This document shows, piece after piece, positions 1 through 9,305 of a stretch of 64,000 nucleotides of DNA (the stretch's first letter is position 1; the number at the start of each line of letters is the position of its first letter). The stretch is from DASXUG01 sp964620425 (GTDB taxonomy: Bacteria > Pseudomonadota > Gammaproteobacteria > Burkholderiales > Methylophilaceae): positions 1-64,000 of the forward strand of contig CAZUGV010000010.1 of NCBI GenBank assembly GCA_964620425.1, written 5' to 3'. The position numbers and the translations under genes are program-made. The notes beneath the pieces were generated by a model that saw only the letters and a program-made list of their open reading frames with translations, did not search any database and had not been told where the DNA came from.

Positions 1-2410
1 CTTCTACTAGGGCAGCATTTTGTTGGGTGACTTCGTCCATGTTAGTCACAGCAGTGTTGACTTGGTCAATGCCTGAGCTTTGTTCTACTGAGGCTGCTGC
101 AATCTCGCCGATGATGTCAGTGACGCGTTTCACTGAGTTCACAATCTCATCCATGGTCTTACCAGCATTTTCCACTTGGGTAGTGCCTTCTGTGGTTTTT
201 TGTACAGAGTCGGTGATGAGTTCTTTAATCTCTTTGGCAGCTGAGGCTGAGCGTTGCGCTAGGTTACGTACTTCGCCTGCGACAACAGCAAAGCCGCGTC
301 CTTGTTCGCCGGCTCTTGCGGCTTCTACGGCTGCATTGAGGGCAAGAATATTAGTTTGGAAGGCGATGCCGTCAATGACGGTGATGATGTCTTCAATTTT
401 GCGTGCGCTTTGGTTGATGTCGGCCATGGTGGTGACGACTTGACCGACGACGTCGCCGCCTTTGATGGCGACATCGGAGGCGGCCATGGCAAGTTGGTTG
501 GCTTGTTTGGCGTTCTCGGCGTTTTGTTTGACTGTGGAGGCGAGTTCTTCCATGCTGGCAGCGGTTTCTTCTAGGCTGGCGGCTTGTTGTTCGGTACGTG
601 CTGAGAGGTCGCTGTTGCCGCTGGAGATTTCGCCTGCAGCCGTGGTGATGGCTTCTACCGCTTCTTTGACAACGGTGATGGGTTGTACGATGGTTTCTAG
701 GGTGGCGTTGACGCCTTCGATGACTTTACGGAAGTCGCCTTGGTGTTGGTTGACGTCAGCGCGTACAGAAACACGTCCATCAGCGGCGGCTTCGGCGAGT
801 AGGTTGGCGTCTGTTACTAAGCGATTGACTGCGCCAATACAGGTGTTGAGGTTGTTTTTAATGACGTTGAAGTCGCCATTGTAGTGGGCGGTAATGTTGG
901 CTGGGATGTCGCCTGCAGAGATGCGGGCAACGCATTCAGCGGCTACGTTGAGTGGACCAACGACGGAGTCTAGGGTGTTGTTGACGCCTTCGATAATCTT
1001 GCGGAAGTCGCCTTGGTGTTGGGTGGCGTCGGCACGGGTGCTGAGGTGGCCTTGCTCCGCTGCATTCGCTAGGCGATTCGCATCGGCAACCAGTGCGTTG
1101 ACGGCATCAATACATTGGTTGAGGTTGTTTTTAAGCGCATTGAAGTCGCCGTTGTAGGTGTCGGTAATCTTTGCTGGGATATGGCCTTTGGCAATGTTGT
1201 CGATATAGCTGGCGGCATTGTTGAGGGGGGTAATCACTGCGTCTAACGTGTCGTTCACGCCTTGGATAATCTTGCGGAAGTCGCCTTGGTGACGGCTGGC
1301 ATCAGCACGGGTGCTGAGGTTGCCAGCAACGGCAGCTTTGGCTAGTAAATTCGCATCTTCTACCAATGCGTTAATATTGGTGCGTACTTGTTCAACAGCT
1401 TCATTCACAAACGCTTTTTTACCAGGGAACTGTTCTAGTTGCGCATTTAAGTCAGCTTCACCAAAGCGTTTTACGCAGGCCAAGGCTTTTTTGCTCATGT
1501 CTAAATGACCAGCAACCATTTTATTCACACCTGCGGCTACCTCACCATAACCACCTCTAAAACGGCTGACATCAATATCGACATCAATATCGCCTGCTTC
1601 ATGCTGGGTACTCACATAGTTTAGAGATTGAACTAAGCCATCGAGGGTGCGTTGTAAGACTTTAATAGAGTATGCCACGCTGGTTTTATCACCTTCCGCG
1701 ACCGCGAATTTTTGAGTTAAATCACCGTCAGCAAAGTTTTTGGCAATTTTTGCTAAGTCACTTGGCTCTGCACCCAATTGCTTAATCAAATTACGCGTGA
1801 TAAATAAACCTAACGCCACCACAACCGCAGCGACAACCAGTGAAATAGCCAATGACATTATGGTTGCATTTTCCTTAACGCTAGCGCCCTCTTCTGCAGA
1901 TTTTTTTGCAAGCTCGAAGTTATAGCCACGATGATCAGCAAGCGCTTGCTGCATGGCTTTAATTGCATCAATTCCGTTTAACAACGCATCTCGTGCTTCT
2001 GGTTTTTTGTTAGCAAGCGACAATGTTAAAACGTTACCACCCATTTCGTCATACTTGGCTAGGATAGCGCGGTCATTGGCAAGTAAAGCACCATCTTTCT
2101 CATCCGCAATGAGTGGCTCATACCTTTTCAATGTATCCGTCAAAGACTGATGCACTTTAGCTACATCTGTCTCTATAACCTGCATTTTTTGATTTTCTGT
2201 GGTGGCCATATGCTGCCAGATTAATCCATTCATGCGCTCAAAATCTGATAACGCCTCATCCAGCACTTGTGCACTTGGGATGATATTGACGTTAATAAAG
2301 TCAGCGGATTGATATACTCGCTGAGTTTGATAAAAGCCCAATCCTGACAGTGAGGCTAAACCAAGCGCTGCCAATATAATTAATAAATACATGCGTTTTG
2401 CAATTGTCAT
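1..2410 (-). CDS. Methyl-accepting chemotaxis protein with tandem HAMP-type repeats (C-terminus beyond window)
   Basis: Reading the minus strand from the ATG at 2410 gives 803 open codons that run off the left edge. The protein has a first membrane segment (about residues 7-27), a periplasmic four-helix-type sensor domain, and a second membrane segment (about 182-205). Next come HAMP-like cytoplasmic modules, including three copies of a 91-residue unit containing the motif HQGDFRK (lysines at about 380, 471 and 562). From about residue 600 comes the methyl-accepting signalling domain, with the conserved hairpin tip (IAFQTNILALNAAVEAARAG, about 680-700). It should pass a periplasmic or energy signal to CheA/CheW. 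The start follows a GGTGG Shine-Dalgarno-like run. The extreme C-terminus, where a CheR/CheB pentapeptide could sit, is not visible. The ligand cannot be inferred. Confidence 0.93.
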   Translation of the reverse strand, partial: MTIAKRMYLLIILAALGLASLSGLGFYQTQRVYQSADFINVNIIPSAQVLDEALSDFERMNGLIWQHMATTENQKMQVIETDVAKVHQSLTDTLKRYEPLIADEKDGALLANDRAILAKYDEMGGNVLTLSLANKKPEARDALLNGIDAIKAMQQALADHRGYNFELAKKSAEEGASVKENATIMSLAISLVVAAVVVALGLFITRNLIKQLGAEPSDLAKIAKNFADGDLTQKFAVAEGDKTSVAYSIKVLQRTLDGLVQSLNYVSTQHEAGDIDVDIDVSRFRGGYGEVAAGVNKMVAGHLDMSKKALACVKRFGEADLNAQLEQFPGKKAFVNEAVEQVRTNINALVEDANLLAKAAVAGNLSTRADASRHQGDFRKIIQGVNDTLDAVITPLNNAASYIDNIAKGHIPAKITDTYNGDFNALKNNLNQCIDAVNALVADANRLANAAEQGHLSTRADATQHQGDFRKIIEGVNNTLDSVVGPLNVAAECVARISAGDIPANITAHYNGDFNVIKNNLNTCIGAVNRLVTDANLLAEAAADGRVSVRADVNQHQGDFRKVIEGVNATLETIVQPITVVKEAVEAITTAAGEISSGNSDLSARTEQQAASLEETAASMEELASTVKQNAENAKQANQLAMAASDVAIKGGDVVGQVVTTMADINQSARKIEDIITVIDGIAFQTNILALNAAVEAARAGEQGRGFAVVAGEVRNLAQRSASAAKEIKELITDSVQKTTEGTTQVENAGKTMDEIVNSVKRVTDIIGEIAAASVEQSSGIDQVNTAVTNMDEVTQQNAALVE

Positions 2411-2830
2411 TTGATCCACCACTTCTTTCTATTTATAGATATCCTAGGGTAATTAGCTAGGACAATTAGTTAAGTGCCCTTACTTTATCTTCCATCAGTT
2501 ATATTTCGTCATTAAACTTACAAAACCTATCGGTCATACTGGTTTACGTCAAAATTCCCCAAACCTTGAAAAATTTTTTGTTGGTTTATTTTGCGACAAA
2601 AAAAACCAAAGACATCGAAAGATAAACACTATAAAAATAGGCTATTTTGACTATTTAACATTTTGGGTAACTTTTAAGGTAACGAAGGCTAATCTACAAA
2701 ACAAAACGCTTACCAATTGTGTAACTGGTAAGCGTTTTGGGAGAGAGGGGTAAACTAGAACTTGGTCTAGGTTAAGCCATGTATCACTTAATTATCCAAC
2801 TTAAAATTCTACATTTCCAACTTAAAATTC
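2411..2830. other. Intergenic region between chemoreceptor and small secreted protein
   Basis: About 420 AT-rich bases without a supported gene. It should contain the minus-strand promoter of the chemoreceptor, but I found no convincing sigma-70 or sigma-28 match. It holds a strong hairpin at 2703-2738 (listed separately). It also holds a 16-bp direct repeat (TCCAACTTAAAATTCT at 2795-2810 and 2816-2831) that touches the stop codon of the next gene and looks like local slippage duplication. Confidence 0.5.
2703..2738 (-). terminator. Rho-independent terminator of the small secreted protein gene
   Basis: A perfect 13-bp stem (AAAACGCTTACCA paired with TGGTAAGCGTTTT) around a 10-base loop. Because the arms are A-rich and T-rich at the outside, the minus-strand transcript ends in a U run. 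It lies about 90 bases after the stop of the gene at 2831-3052, and no plus-strand gene enters it. Confidence 0.75.
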
Positions 2831-3052
2831 TTATTTTGGAGCGTTAGCAGCTAACTTTTTAGCGTCAGCATCTTTCTTACCAGCTTCAGCCACTGCATCA
2901 CCTTTCATGTGAGTTGCAGTTGCGGCTTCACTACCCTCTTCAAAACAAACACGTCCCATCATCGAAACCTTGCAAACCTCTGCGGCCACTGCATTTAAAG
3001 AAGCTGTAGCAAGTAACGTTAAAGTTAAAGCTGTCAATGTCAATTTTTTCAT
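2831..3052 (-). CDS. Small secreted protein of unknown function
   Basis: A 73-residue protein with a clear signal peptide (KKL start, hydrophobic core, likely cleavage after AVAA at residue 24). The mature part is about 49 residues. It has two cysteines close together (VCKVSMMGRVCFEEG) that could form a small disulfide loop, then a charged, Lys/Ala-rich tail. I do not recognise a family. It is monocistronic, with its own terminator downstream. The conserved-looking Cys pair and the export signal argue that it is a real gene. The function is unknown; a small periplasmic binding or structural role is only a guess. Confidence 0.7.
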   Translation of the reverse strand: MKKLTLTALTLTLLATASLNAVAAEVCKVSMMGRVCFEEGSEAATATHMKGDAVAEAGKKDADAKKLAANAPK

Positions 3053-3322
3053 AGTTAATCCAATCTTAATCGTTAAAAATAGTAGGCCGCTATTTATTGC
3101 CTCAATGCAGCGTTCTAGAGGCAGGAGAGCAGCAGAAAAAGAACGGTTGCCCTCATATTTGCTTTAACGACACAACCATTTAGAACTTGAGTCATTTTTC
3201 TAATTTTTACACTTTATTACATTTATTATTTTTCACACGTAGATCCCTGATGCTACTTTCATCTGTAGCCTTGCCGCAACTTGCTGTAAAATGAGTGGTT
3301 TACACGCACATCCACCTCCCCT

Positions 3323-3766
3323 ATGCAATGGAAACCCAACACCACCGTCGCAGCAATTGTTGAACAAAACGGCAAATTTTTAATGGTTGAAGAAGAAACC
3401 GCAGAAGGCGTGCGCATTAACCAGCCGGCAGGTCACTTGGAGCAAGGCGAAACCTTCATTCAAGCGGTAATTCGAGAAACCAATGAAGAAACCGCTTACG
3501 ATTTCACACCAGAAAGTTTATTAGGCATTTATCACTGGCAACGCCCAAGCAAAGACATCACCTATCTACGTTTTGCCTTTATCGGCAAGATTGGCGCGCA
3601 CCACCCAACGCAACCATTAGATGACGGTATTTTGCGTGCTGTTTGGATGAGCGTGGACGAACTGCGTGCCAGCCAAGCCATTCACCGCAGCCCACAGGTA
3701 TTGAAGTGCGTGGAAGATTATTTGGCGGGAAAAAGTTATCCTTTAGAGGTTGTGAAGCATTTATGA
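3323..3766 (+). CDS. nudJ: Nudix phosphatase NudJ
   Basis: A 147-residue Nudix hydrolase. The Nudix box lies at about residues 37-59 (GHLEQGETFIQAVIRETNEE), with the REXXEE core that binds the catalytic metal. The N-terminus (KPNTTVAAIVEQNGKFLMVEE) and C-terminus fit the NudJ family. In Escherichia coli this enzyme hydrolyses nucleoside di- and triphosphates and the thiamine precursor HMP-PP. The stop overlaps the mnmA start in an ATGA arrangement, so the two genes are translationally coupled. The same pairing occurs in enterobacteria. Confidence 0.93.
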   Translation: MQWKPNTTVAAIVEQNGKFLMVEEETAEGVRINQPAGHLEQGETFIQAVIRETNEETAYDFTPESLLGIYHWQRPSKDITYLRFAFIGKIGAHHPTQPLDDGILRAVWMSVDELRASQAIHRSPQVLKCVEDYLAGKSYPLEVVKHL

Positions 3767-4857
3767 GTAAGCAGACTGTAGTAGTGGGATTATCAGGCGG
3801 TGTTGACTCATCGGTAACGGCGCTATTATTAAAACAACAAGGCTATGAAGTCATCGGGCTTTTCATGAAAAACTGGGAAGACGACGACACCGATGAATAT
3901 TGCCCCGCCAAGCAAGATTTGATTGATGCAGCCTCGGTTGCCGATAAAATCGGCATTGAGCTTGAAGCGGTGAATTTCAGCAAAGAATATAAAGAGCGTG
4001 TGTTCCAAAACTTTTTAGATGAATACCAAGCAGGCCGTACGCCCAACCCTGATATTTTTTGTAATTCTGAAATTAAATTTAAAGCGTTTTTAGACCACGC
4101 CATGGCCTTGGGTGCAGATTTAATCGCCACGGGGCATTATGCGCAAGTACAAGAAAACCGCTTGCGCCCCGGTGAATTTCAATTACTTAAGGCCGAAGAT
4201 GGCAGCAAAGACCAAAGCTATTTTTTATATCGCCTCAACCAAGCGCAACTTTCGAAAACACTGTTCCCGCTGGGCAAATATTTAAAGCGTGAAGTGCGCG
4301 AGATTGCTGAACAAGCAGGTTTAGTGACGGCAGGCAAAAAAGATTCAACTGGTATTTGTTTTATTGGCGAGCGCCCTTTTCAAGAGTTTTTAGAGCGCTA
4401 CTTGCCACGCAAACCCGGTGAAATGAAAACGCCAGAAGGCGTAGTGGTGGGCGAGCATCACGGCTTGATGTACTACACGCTTGGTCAACGCCAAGGCTTA
4501 AAAATTGGCGGCTCTAAAATCAGTAATGGCGAGCCGTGGTTTGTCGCGGGCAAAGATATGCAAAACAACGTGCTGATTGTGGTACAAGGGCATGAGCATC
4601 CGCTGTTATTAAACGATGGCTTGCAAGCCAGCCAATTACATTGGATTAGCCCGCAAGAGCCCCAAACCAATTGGGTGTATGCCGCCAAAACGCGCTACCG
4701 CCAACCCGATGCGCCTTGCGAAATTGATAAGCTAGCAGGTGATTTCACTGAGATTAAATTTGGTCAAAAACAATGGGCAATTACCCCTGGGCAATCCGCT
4801 GTGGTTTACGAAAGCAACGTGTGTTTAGGTGGCGGGATTATTACAGCGGCAATCTAG
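3763..4857 (+). CDS. mnmA: tRNA-specific 2-thiouridylase MnmA
   Basis: A 364-residue cytoplasmic enzyme that adds sulfur to uridine 34 of the Lys, Glu and Gln tRNAs. The PP-loop ATP-binding motif GLSGGVDSS is at residues 9-17. The two catalytic cysteines are C100 (in NPDIFCNSEIKF) and C199 (in DSTGICFIGERPF). An in-frame upstream start at 3643 would lie inside nudJ and add 40 unrelated residues, so I chose the ATG at 3763, which overlaps the nudJ stop. The length is normal for the family. A terminator follows directly. Confidence 0.97.
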   Translation: MSKQTVVVGLSGGVDSSVTALLLKQQGYEVIGLFMKNWEDDDTDEYCPAKQDLIDAASVADKIGIELEAVNFSKEYKERVFQNFLDEYQAGRTPNPDIFCNSEIKFKAFLDHAMALGADLIATGHYAQVQENRLRPGEFQLLKAEDGSKDQSYFLYRLNQAQLSKTLFPLGKYLKREVREIAEQAGLVTAGKKDSTGICFIGERPFQEFLERYLPRKPGEMKTPEGVVVGEHHGLMYYTLGQRQGLKIGGSKISNGEPWFVAGKDMQNNVLIVVQGHEHPLLLNDGLQASQLHWISPQEPQTNWVYAAKTRYRQPDAPCEIDKLAGDFTEIKFGQKQWAITPGQSAVVYESNVCLGGGIITAAI

Positions 4858-4880
4858 AAAACCCTCGCCTGCCAACAGTC

Positions 4881-4916
4881 CCAATAAAAAAAGCGCCTAG
4901 GCGCTTTTTTTATTGG
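4881..4916. terminator. Bidirectional terminator between mnmA and the GST gene
   Basis: A perfect 36-bp palindrome: each 18-base half (CCAATAAAAAAAGCGCCT) is the exact reverse complement of the other. The GCGCC core is flanked by A7 and T7, so it gives a stem plus U-tract on both strands. It sits between the convergent mnmA (+) and GST (-) genes. Confidence 0.92.
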
Positions 4917-4933
4917 GGTCATTTGCTACAGAA

Positions 4934-5542
4934 TTACAACGAAGGCTCAGTTTCGCTAAAACTAGTACGTTTTAGCATGGCGTTATAATGCCGTGCAAGG
5001 TTGGGATAGTCAGTTTGCCAAGGGTTATCAACATAACGGAAAGCTAAGTAACCCAACACACAACCTAGGGCAATATCAGCCAAACTAAACGTATCATCTA
5101 CACACCATTTAGCATCACCCAAAGCATCACTCATTGCACGCAAACCTCGCTCCACCTTAGCCAATTGTTTTGCGATTGAAGCGGCATCTTGCTTTTCAGC
5201 CGCCCGACGGCTTTCCAACATAGCCGCCACAGCGGCATCACACACCCCATCAGCCAGCGCTTCCCACTTACGTACCTGAATTTTTAAATTTTGCCCACTT
5301 GGCAATAAATTAGTCACTGGCGTACGGTGATCTAAATATTCCACAATCACGCGTGAATCGTACAGACTTTCGCCATCATCCAGCACCAACACGGGCACCT
5401 TACCCAATGGGTTAAATTGACTGACAGGACAGTTTGGGTCGGCTAAATCCACCAACGCCATTTCAATATCAATACGTTTCTCAGCAGCCACAACTCTGAC
5501 TTTACGAGCATACGGGCTATTTTTAGAGTAAAAAAGTTTCAT
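4934..5542 (-). CDS. Glutathione S-transferase family protein (YibF-like)
   Basis: A 202-residue soluble protein. The N-terminal thioredoxin-like domain starts FYSKNSPYARKVR, with a serine in the position of the catalytic residue, and contains the glutathione-binding region NPLGKVPVLVLDDGESLYDSRVI. The all-helical C-terminal domain contains FSLADIALGCVLGYLAFRY. Family members conjugate or reduce with glutathione. The substrate is unknown. It is transcribed alone on the minus strand, convergent with mnmA and divergent from nadC. The SspA-type stringent-starvation branch is an alternative but fits less well. Confidence 0.88.
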   Translation of the reverse strand: MKLFYSKNSPYARKVRVVAAEKRIDIEMALVDLADPNCPVSQFNPLGKVPVLVLDDGESLYDSRVIVEYLDHRTPVTNLLPSGQNLKIQVRKWEALADGVCDAAVAAMLESRRAAEKQDAASIAKQLAKVERGLRAMSDALGDAKWCVDDTFSLADIALGCVLGYLAFRYVDNPWQTDYPNLARHYNAMLKRTSFSETEPSL

Positions 5543-5605
5543 ATTATTTGGGCTTAATCTAGTAGTTAGGACGATATTTTGTTCCCATGCATTATAATAG
5601 CAAAC

Positions 5606-6520
5606 ATGAGCGACACCCTAAAAAAACACGCATCATTCAAACTATCCAATTCGGAATTTGGAAAAATCGTTGTACAAAATGTGCAAGCCGCGATTGATGA
5701 AGATGTTGGAACAGAAGACTCAACAGGCGATTTAACCGCACAACTCATCCCTTTTTCACAAACCACCAACGCACGCATAATTAGCCGCGAAAATGCCGTA
5801 TTATGTGGCATCCCTTGGGCGCAGCACTGCTTTCAATCGCTTGCACCCAACGCTAATGTTCAATGGCTTGTAAACGAAGGAGATGCATTAAGTCCAAATG
5901 CCATTATCTGCGAAATCAAGGGTAATGCCCGCGAAATACTCACCGCAGAACGAACCGCGCTGAATTTTTTACAAACATTATCAGCAACCGCCACTATTAC
6001 ACGCCAATATGCTGATGCAATTGCTGGAACTTCAGCCCACATTTTAGATACACGTAAAACCATTCCAGGGCTTCGTATCGCGCAAAAATATGCGGTTGTC
6101 GTTGGTGGGGGCTTAAACCAAAGACTTGCCTTATACGATGGCATTTTAATTAAAGAAAACCATATCATGGCAGCAGGCAGCATTGGAGCCGCCTTATCAG
6201 CTGCTAGGCAATTAATGCAGCATGCATCCATGGCAAAAACCAACACTCCAGCACCAAGCATTCAGATTGAAGTTGAAACCCTTACTCAATTAGAAGAAGC
6301 GATTGCAGCAGGCGCAGATAACATTCTGCTGGATAATTTTGAAATATCGGAATTACGCGAGGCGGTGAAACTCACTAAACAACGTGCCATCCTTGAGGCC
6401 TCTGGCGGTATTGATATTCGCAATGTGCGAGAGATTGCGCTAGCAGGTGTTGATCGCATTTCCATCGGCAGTTTAACGAAACATATTCAAGCAATTGACT
6501 TATCGTTAAGATTTTATTGA
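5606..6520 (+). CDS. nadC: Nicotinate-nucleotide pyrophosphorylase (carboxylating)
   Basis: A 304-residue QPRTase that converts quinolinate and PRPP to nicotinate mononucleotide in de novo NAD synthesis. Signature segments are DLTAQLIP, AERTALNFLQTLSATAT, DTRKTIPGLR, KYAVVVGGGLNQR, IKENH and ASGGIDIRNV. I chose the ATG at 5606. The frame is open to a TTG at 5579, but those nine codons (FPCIIIAN) do not fit the family. A TATAAT hexamer at 5593-5598 lies only seven bases before this ATG, so the transcript may be nearly leaderless. No good -35 is visible. Confidence 0.95.
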   Translation: MSDTLKKHASFKLSNSEFGKIVVQNVQAAIDEDVGTEDSTGDLTAQLIPFSQTTNARIISRENAVLCGIPWAQHCFQSLAPNANVQWLVNEGDALSPNAIICEIKGNAREILTAERTALNFLQTLSATATITRQYADAIAGTSAHILDTRKTIPGLRIAQKYAVVVGGGLNQRLALYDGILIKENHIMAAGSIGAALSAARQLMQHASMAKTNTPAPSIQIEVETLTQLEEAIAAGADNILLDNFEISELREAVKLTKQRAILEASGGIDIRNVREIALAGVDRISIGSLTKHIQAIDLSLRFY

Positions 6521-6662
6521 CGGACTTAAGTGATATTAAATAGGCTTGTAAAATAATTCAGTTCGCGCATAATAACCACAAAATAATTTCAACGATTCAG
6601 CACAGAACTTATATTTCAATTTCGGGGTCAGCTGTTTACAACGAAAATTCATTAAGCACCCT

Positions 6663-8441
6663 ATGATTAAAGCGCAAACAAAAAACGACATCAAAGACAA
6701 ATTATCCCTTGGTATTGTATTACGTATGTTGGTCACTGATGGCTTGGTTGAAAAAGCGGCCGCTGAACAACTTTACCAAGATCGCCGCTTAGACAGTTCA
6801 AATATTCATCCATTTGTAGTCATCGCAGATCAACGCTGGAAATCGCTCACAACACCTTTCACGGCCTTAACGATTGAAGCATTGACTTCGTGGTTAGCTC
6901 AACGTGCTGGGCTCGAATATTTTCATATCGACCCATTAAAATTGGATTTTGGCAGCATCGCTCAAATTGTTACTAAAGCGTATGCAGAACGCCTCAAAAT
7001 CATGCCTGTATTGCTGACTAAAACCACCGTCACCATCGCCACAGCAGACCCATACAACACGGAATGGATTCAAGATTTAGAGCGCGTTCTTCACTTAAAA
7101 ATCAAACTGGTGATTGCCAACCCACTTGAAATCAACCGCTATTTACCCGAGATTTACAACCTAGCAAACTCCATGCATTTGGCTAATGCGGCAAAAGCAG
7201 GTCAAATTGTTGGCGTACAAAATTTAGAGCAACTGGTTGAGTTGGGTAAAGACAAAAATTTAGATGCCAATGAACAGCACGTTGTTAACATTGTAGATTG
7301 GCTGTTTAAATACGCATTTGAACAACGCGCCAGTGATATTCACCTTGAGCCAAGGCGCAACATCGGCATTATGCGTTTCCGCATTGATGGTGTGTTGCAT
7401 CAAGTTTACCAACTGCCACCCAATATTATGAACGCCATCACCAGCCGCATTAAGCTGCTTGGGCGAATGGACATGGTGGAAAAACGTCGCCCACAAGATG
7501 GCCGCATCAAAACTCTTAACACCACTGGTGAGGAGGTCGAGCTTCGCCTTTCCACCATGCCAACCGCATTTGGCGAAAAAATGGTGATGCGGATTTTTAC
7601 GCCTGATATTTTGGTGAAAGACTTTATCGAATTAGGCTTCTCGCCTCAACAAGCGGCGACATGGAAACAATGGACAAGCAACCCTAATGGTATCGTACTC
7701 GTCACAGGCCCCACAGGCTCTGGCAAAACGACCACGCTATATTCCACGCTCAAGCACCTAGCAACTTCTGAAGTGAACGTTTGCACAGTCGAAGAGCCCA
7801 TAGAAATGATAGAGCCTGCATTTAACCAAATGCAGGTTCAACCCAATATAGGCTTGACCTTTGCCGATGGCATACGCGCTCTGCTTCGCCAAGACCCAGA
7901 CATTATTATGGTGGGCGAGATTCGGGATGTAGAAATTGCTGACATGGCAATTCAGGCTGCACTCACAGGTCACCTAGTGCTATCTACCCTACATACCAAT
8001 GATGCGCCATCAGCCGTAACGCGCCTACTGGATTTAGGCGTGCCGTCTTATTTGATTCAATCTACGGTGATTGGCGTCATGGCGCAGCGTTTAGTGCGTA
8101 CATTATGCCCAAACTGCAAAGTGCCTGCGCCAATAAGCCCAAGTGAATGGGCGTCCGTGGTCGGCAACTGGAAACTACCAAAACCTGAAAAGCAATACCG
8201 CGCTGTAGGTTGCCTAGAATGCAGAAATACTGGCTACCGTGGGCGTAGCGGCATTTACGAAATGTTCTCCGTAAGTGCTGACCTCAAAAAACTAATTAAA
8301 CCAGAAACCGACCTAGAGCAACTCAAACTACAAGCCTACCGTGAAGGCATGCACCCACTCATGATCAACGGCGCAGAGAAAATTGCAGCGGGCATCACCA
8401 CAATTGAAGAGTTAATGAAAGTTGCTCCACCTTTGGAGTAA
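6663..8441 (+). CDS. GspE/PilB-family secretion or pilus assembly ATPase
   Basis: A 592-residue type II secretion/type IV pilus ATPase. An N-terminal MshEN-like region (about 30-160) precedes the catalytic core. Walker A GPTGSGKTT is at about 349-357. The Asp box and Walker B region include LRQDPDIIMVGEIRD, and the His box is TGHLVLSTLHTNDA. A tetracysteine zinc site follows (CPNC at about 482, CLEC at about 517). Such ATPases power pseudopilus or pilus extension at the inner membrane. It is not in a visible pil or gsp operon; the pilin at 18.6 kb is the only other pilus gene seen. PilB-like versus GspE-like cannot be decided here. Confidence 0.92.
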   Translation: MIKAQTKNDIKDKLSLGIVLRMLVTDGLVEKAAAEQLYQDRRLDSSNIHPFVVIADQRWKSLTTPFTALTIEALTSWLAQRAGLEYFHIDPLKLDFGSIAQIVTKAYAERLKIMPVLLTKTTVTIATADPYNTEWIQDLERVLHLKIKLVIANPLEINRYLPEIYNLANSMHLANAAKAGQIVGVQNLEQLVELGKDKNLDANEQHVVNIVDWLFKYAFEQRASDIHLEPRRNIGIMRFRIDGVLHQVYQLPPNIMNAITSRIKLLGRMDMVEKRRPQDGRIKTLNTTGEEVELRLSTMPTAFGEKMVMRIFTPDILVKDFIELGFSPQQAATWKQWTSNPNGIVLVTGPTGSGKTTTLYSTLKHLATSEVNVCTVEEPIEMIEPAFNQMQVQPNIGLTFADGIRALLRQDPDIIMVGEIRDVEIADMAIQAALTGHLVLSTLHTNDAPSAVTRLLDLGVPSYLIQSTVIGVMAQRLVRTLCPNCKVPAPISPSEWASVVGNWKLPKPEKQYRAVGCLECRNTGYRGRSGIYEMFSVSADLKKLIKPETDLEQLKLQAYREGMHPLMINGAEKIAAGITTIEELMKVAPPLE

Positions 8442-8483
8442 CGGTTGGACAAACCCAACAATTAACACCCAGCCCAAGCAAAT

Positions 8484-9263
8484 CTAAGTCTTCACTAAGT
8501 GCACAAAAAACGTCACATTTCGCCGAGTCGGGTCCACCCCTAGCCCCGCCCCACGCTGCACGACAAACTCCTGATTGGTGATGCTTTTCATGAATTTTGC
8601 AAGCTCACGGGCAGCGGGTAAGGCAGAGGCAGCGTAATAAAAAACCGTAGAGCGTGGTGCAAACCAATTAGGGCGCTCACCAGCAGGATAAGAATAAGTG
8701 AGACTATCCAAAGTATATCCATCAGCACTCAACTTATCATTAATAGCCAAGCGCTCAGAATCAGCAACTCCCAGCGTTTGCAAGCCAACCAAATAGTCTG
8801 ACTTATTGCGGATCACCTGCGTTTTCTCAACTAACATACGATTAGTTTTGATGGATTGCTCTACTACACTTTGCACCATTTCTGTTGACTGCTTTTGGGT
8901 AACACTCTCACTTTCCAACTTAGTGATACGTTGCTTCAAAGCGGTATCCTTAAGTTGCGCTCTTGCCTCTGACAGTGCTTTTATTTGTTCATCATTTTCT
9001 TTTTGCAGATCAGCAATTTTTGCGTTCGCCTCCTCTAAAGATTGATTGGAATTAATTAAACTGGCCTCCCATTTAAAGCCAGCAACACTCCCCTCCTTAA
9101 ACCCAGCATCAATCAGCATAGAGTTAATTTTAGATGGAAAAGCCACCAAAAAAATGGCTAACAAAAACAATGTACCATCACGCAGTAAAGTAACAATATC
9201 TTTGCAAATCGAGACAATAGTCGCAAGGCCACCATTAGATTTAGCTTGTGTATCAATCGCCAT
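8484..9263 (-). CDS. Membrane-anchored coiled-coil protein, partner of the DUF2235 lipase
   Basis: A 259-residue protein of unknown function. One membrane helix lies near the N-terminus (GTLFLLAIFLVAFP, about 31-44). A long coiled coil follows at about 75-160 (heptad-rich NQSLEEANAKIADLQ onward). The C-terminal globular part (STVFYYAASALPAARELAKFM ... NVTFFVHLV) resembles the LytR C-terminal fold by pattern only. The frame is open to an ATG at 9299, but the ATG at 9263 has a near-perfect AGGAGGTGAG Shine-Dalgarno at ideal spacing, so I chose it. It starts 43 bases after the lipase stop, so the two form one transcript. It could be an anchor, a regulator or an immunity protein; none of these is proven. 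Confidence 0.75.
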   Translation of the reverse strand: MAIDTQAKSNGGLATIVSICKDIVTLLRDGTLFLLAIFLVAFPSKINSMLIDAGFKEGSVAGFKWEASLINSNQSLEEANAKIADLQKENDEQIKALSEARAQLKDTALKQRITKLESESVTQKQSTEMVQSVVEQSIKTNRMLVEKTQVIRNKSDYLVGLQTLGVADSERLAINDKLSADGYTLDSLTYSYPAGERPNWFAPRSTVFYYAASALPAARELAKFMKSITNQEFVVQRGAGLGVDPTRRNVTFFVHLVKT

Positions 9264-9305
9264 TCTCACCTCCTCTTCATTCAGCGCAACATCATCCAAA
9301 CTGGC

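Noticed and set aside
27..2150. Several plus-strand ORFs of 60-140 codons in the first 2.2 kb
   Set aside because: They are antisense shadows of the chemoreceptor on the minus strand, which encodes continuous family signatures over 803 codons.
3643..3762. N-terminal extension of MnmA
   Set aside because: It overlaps nudJ in another frame, adds unrelated residues and ignores the ATGA-coupled start at 3763.
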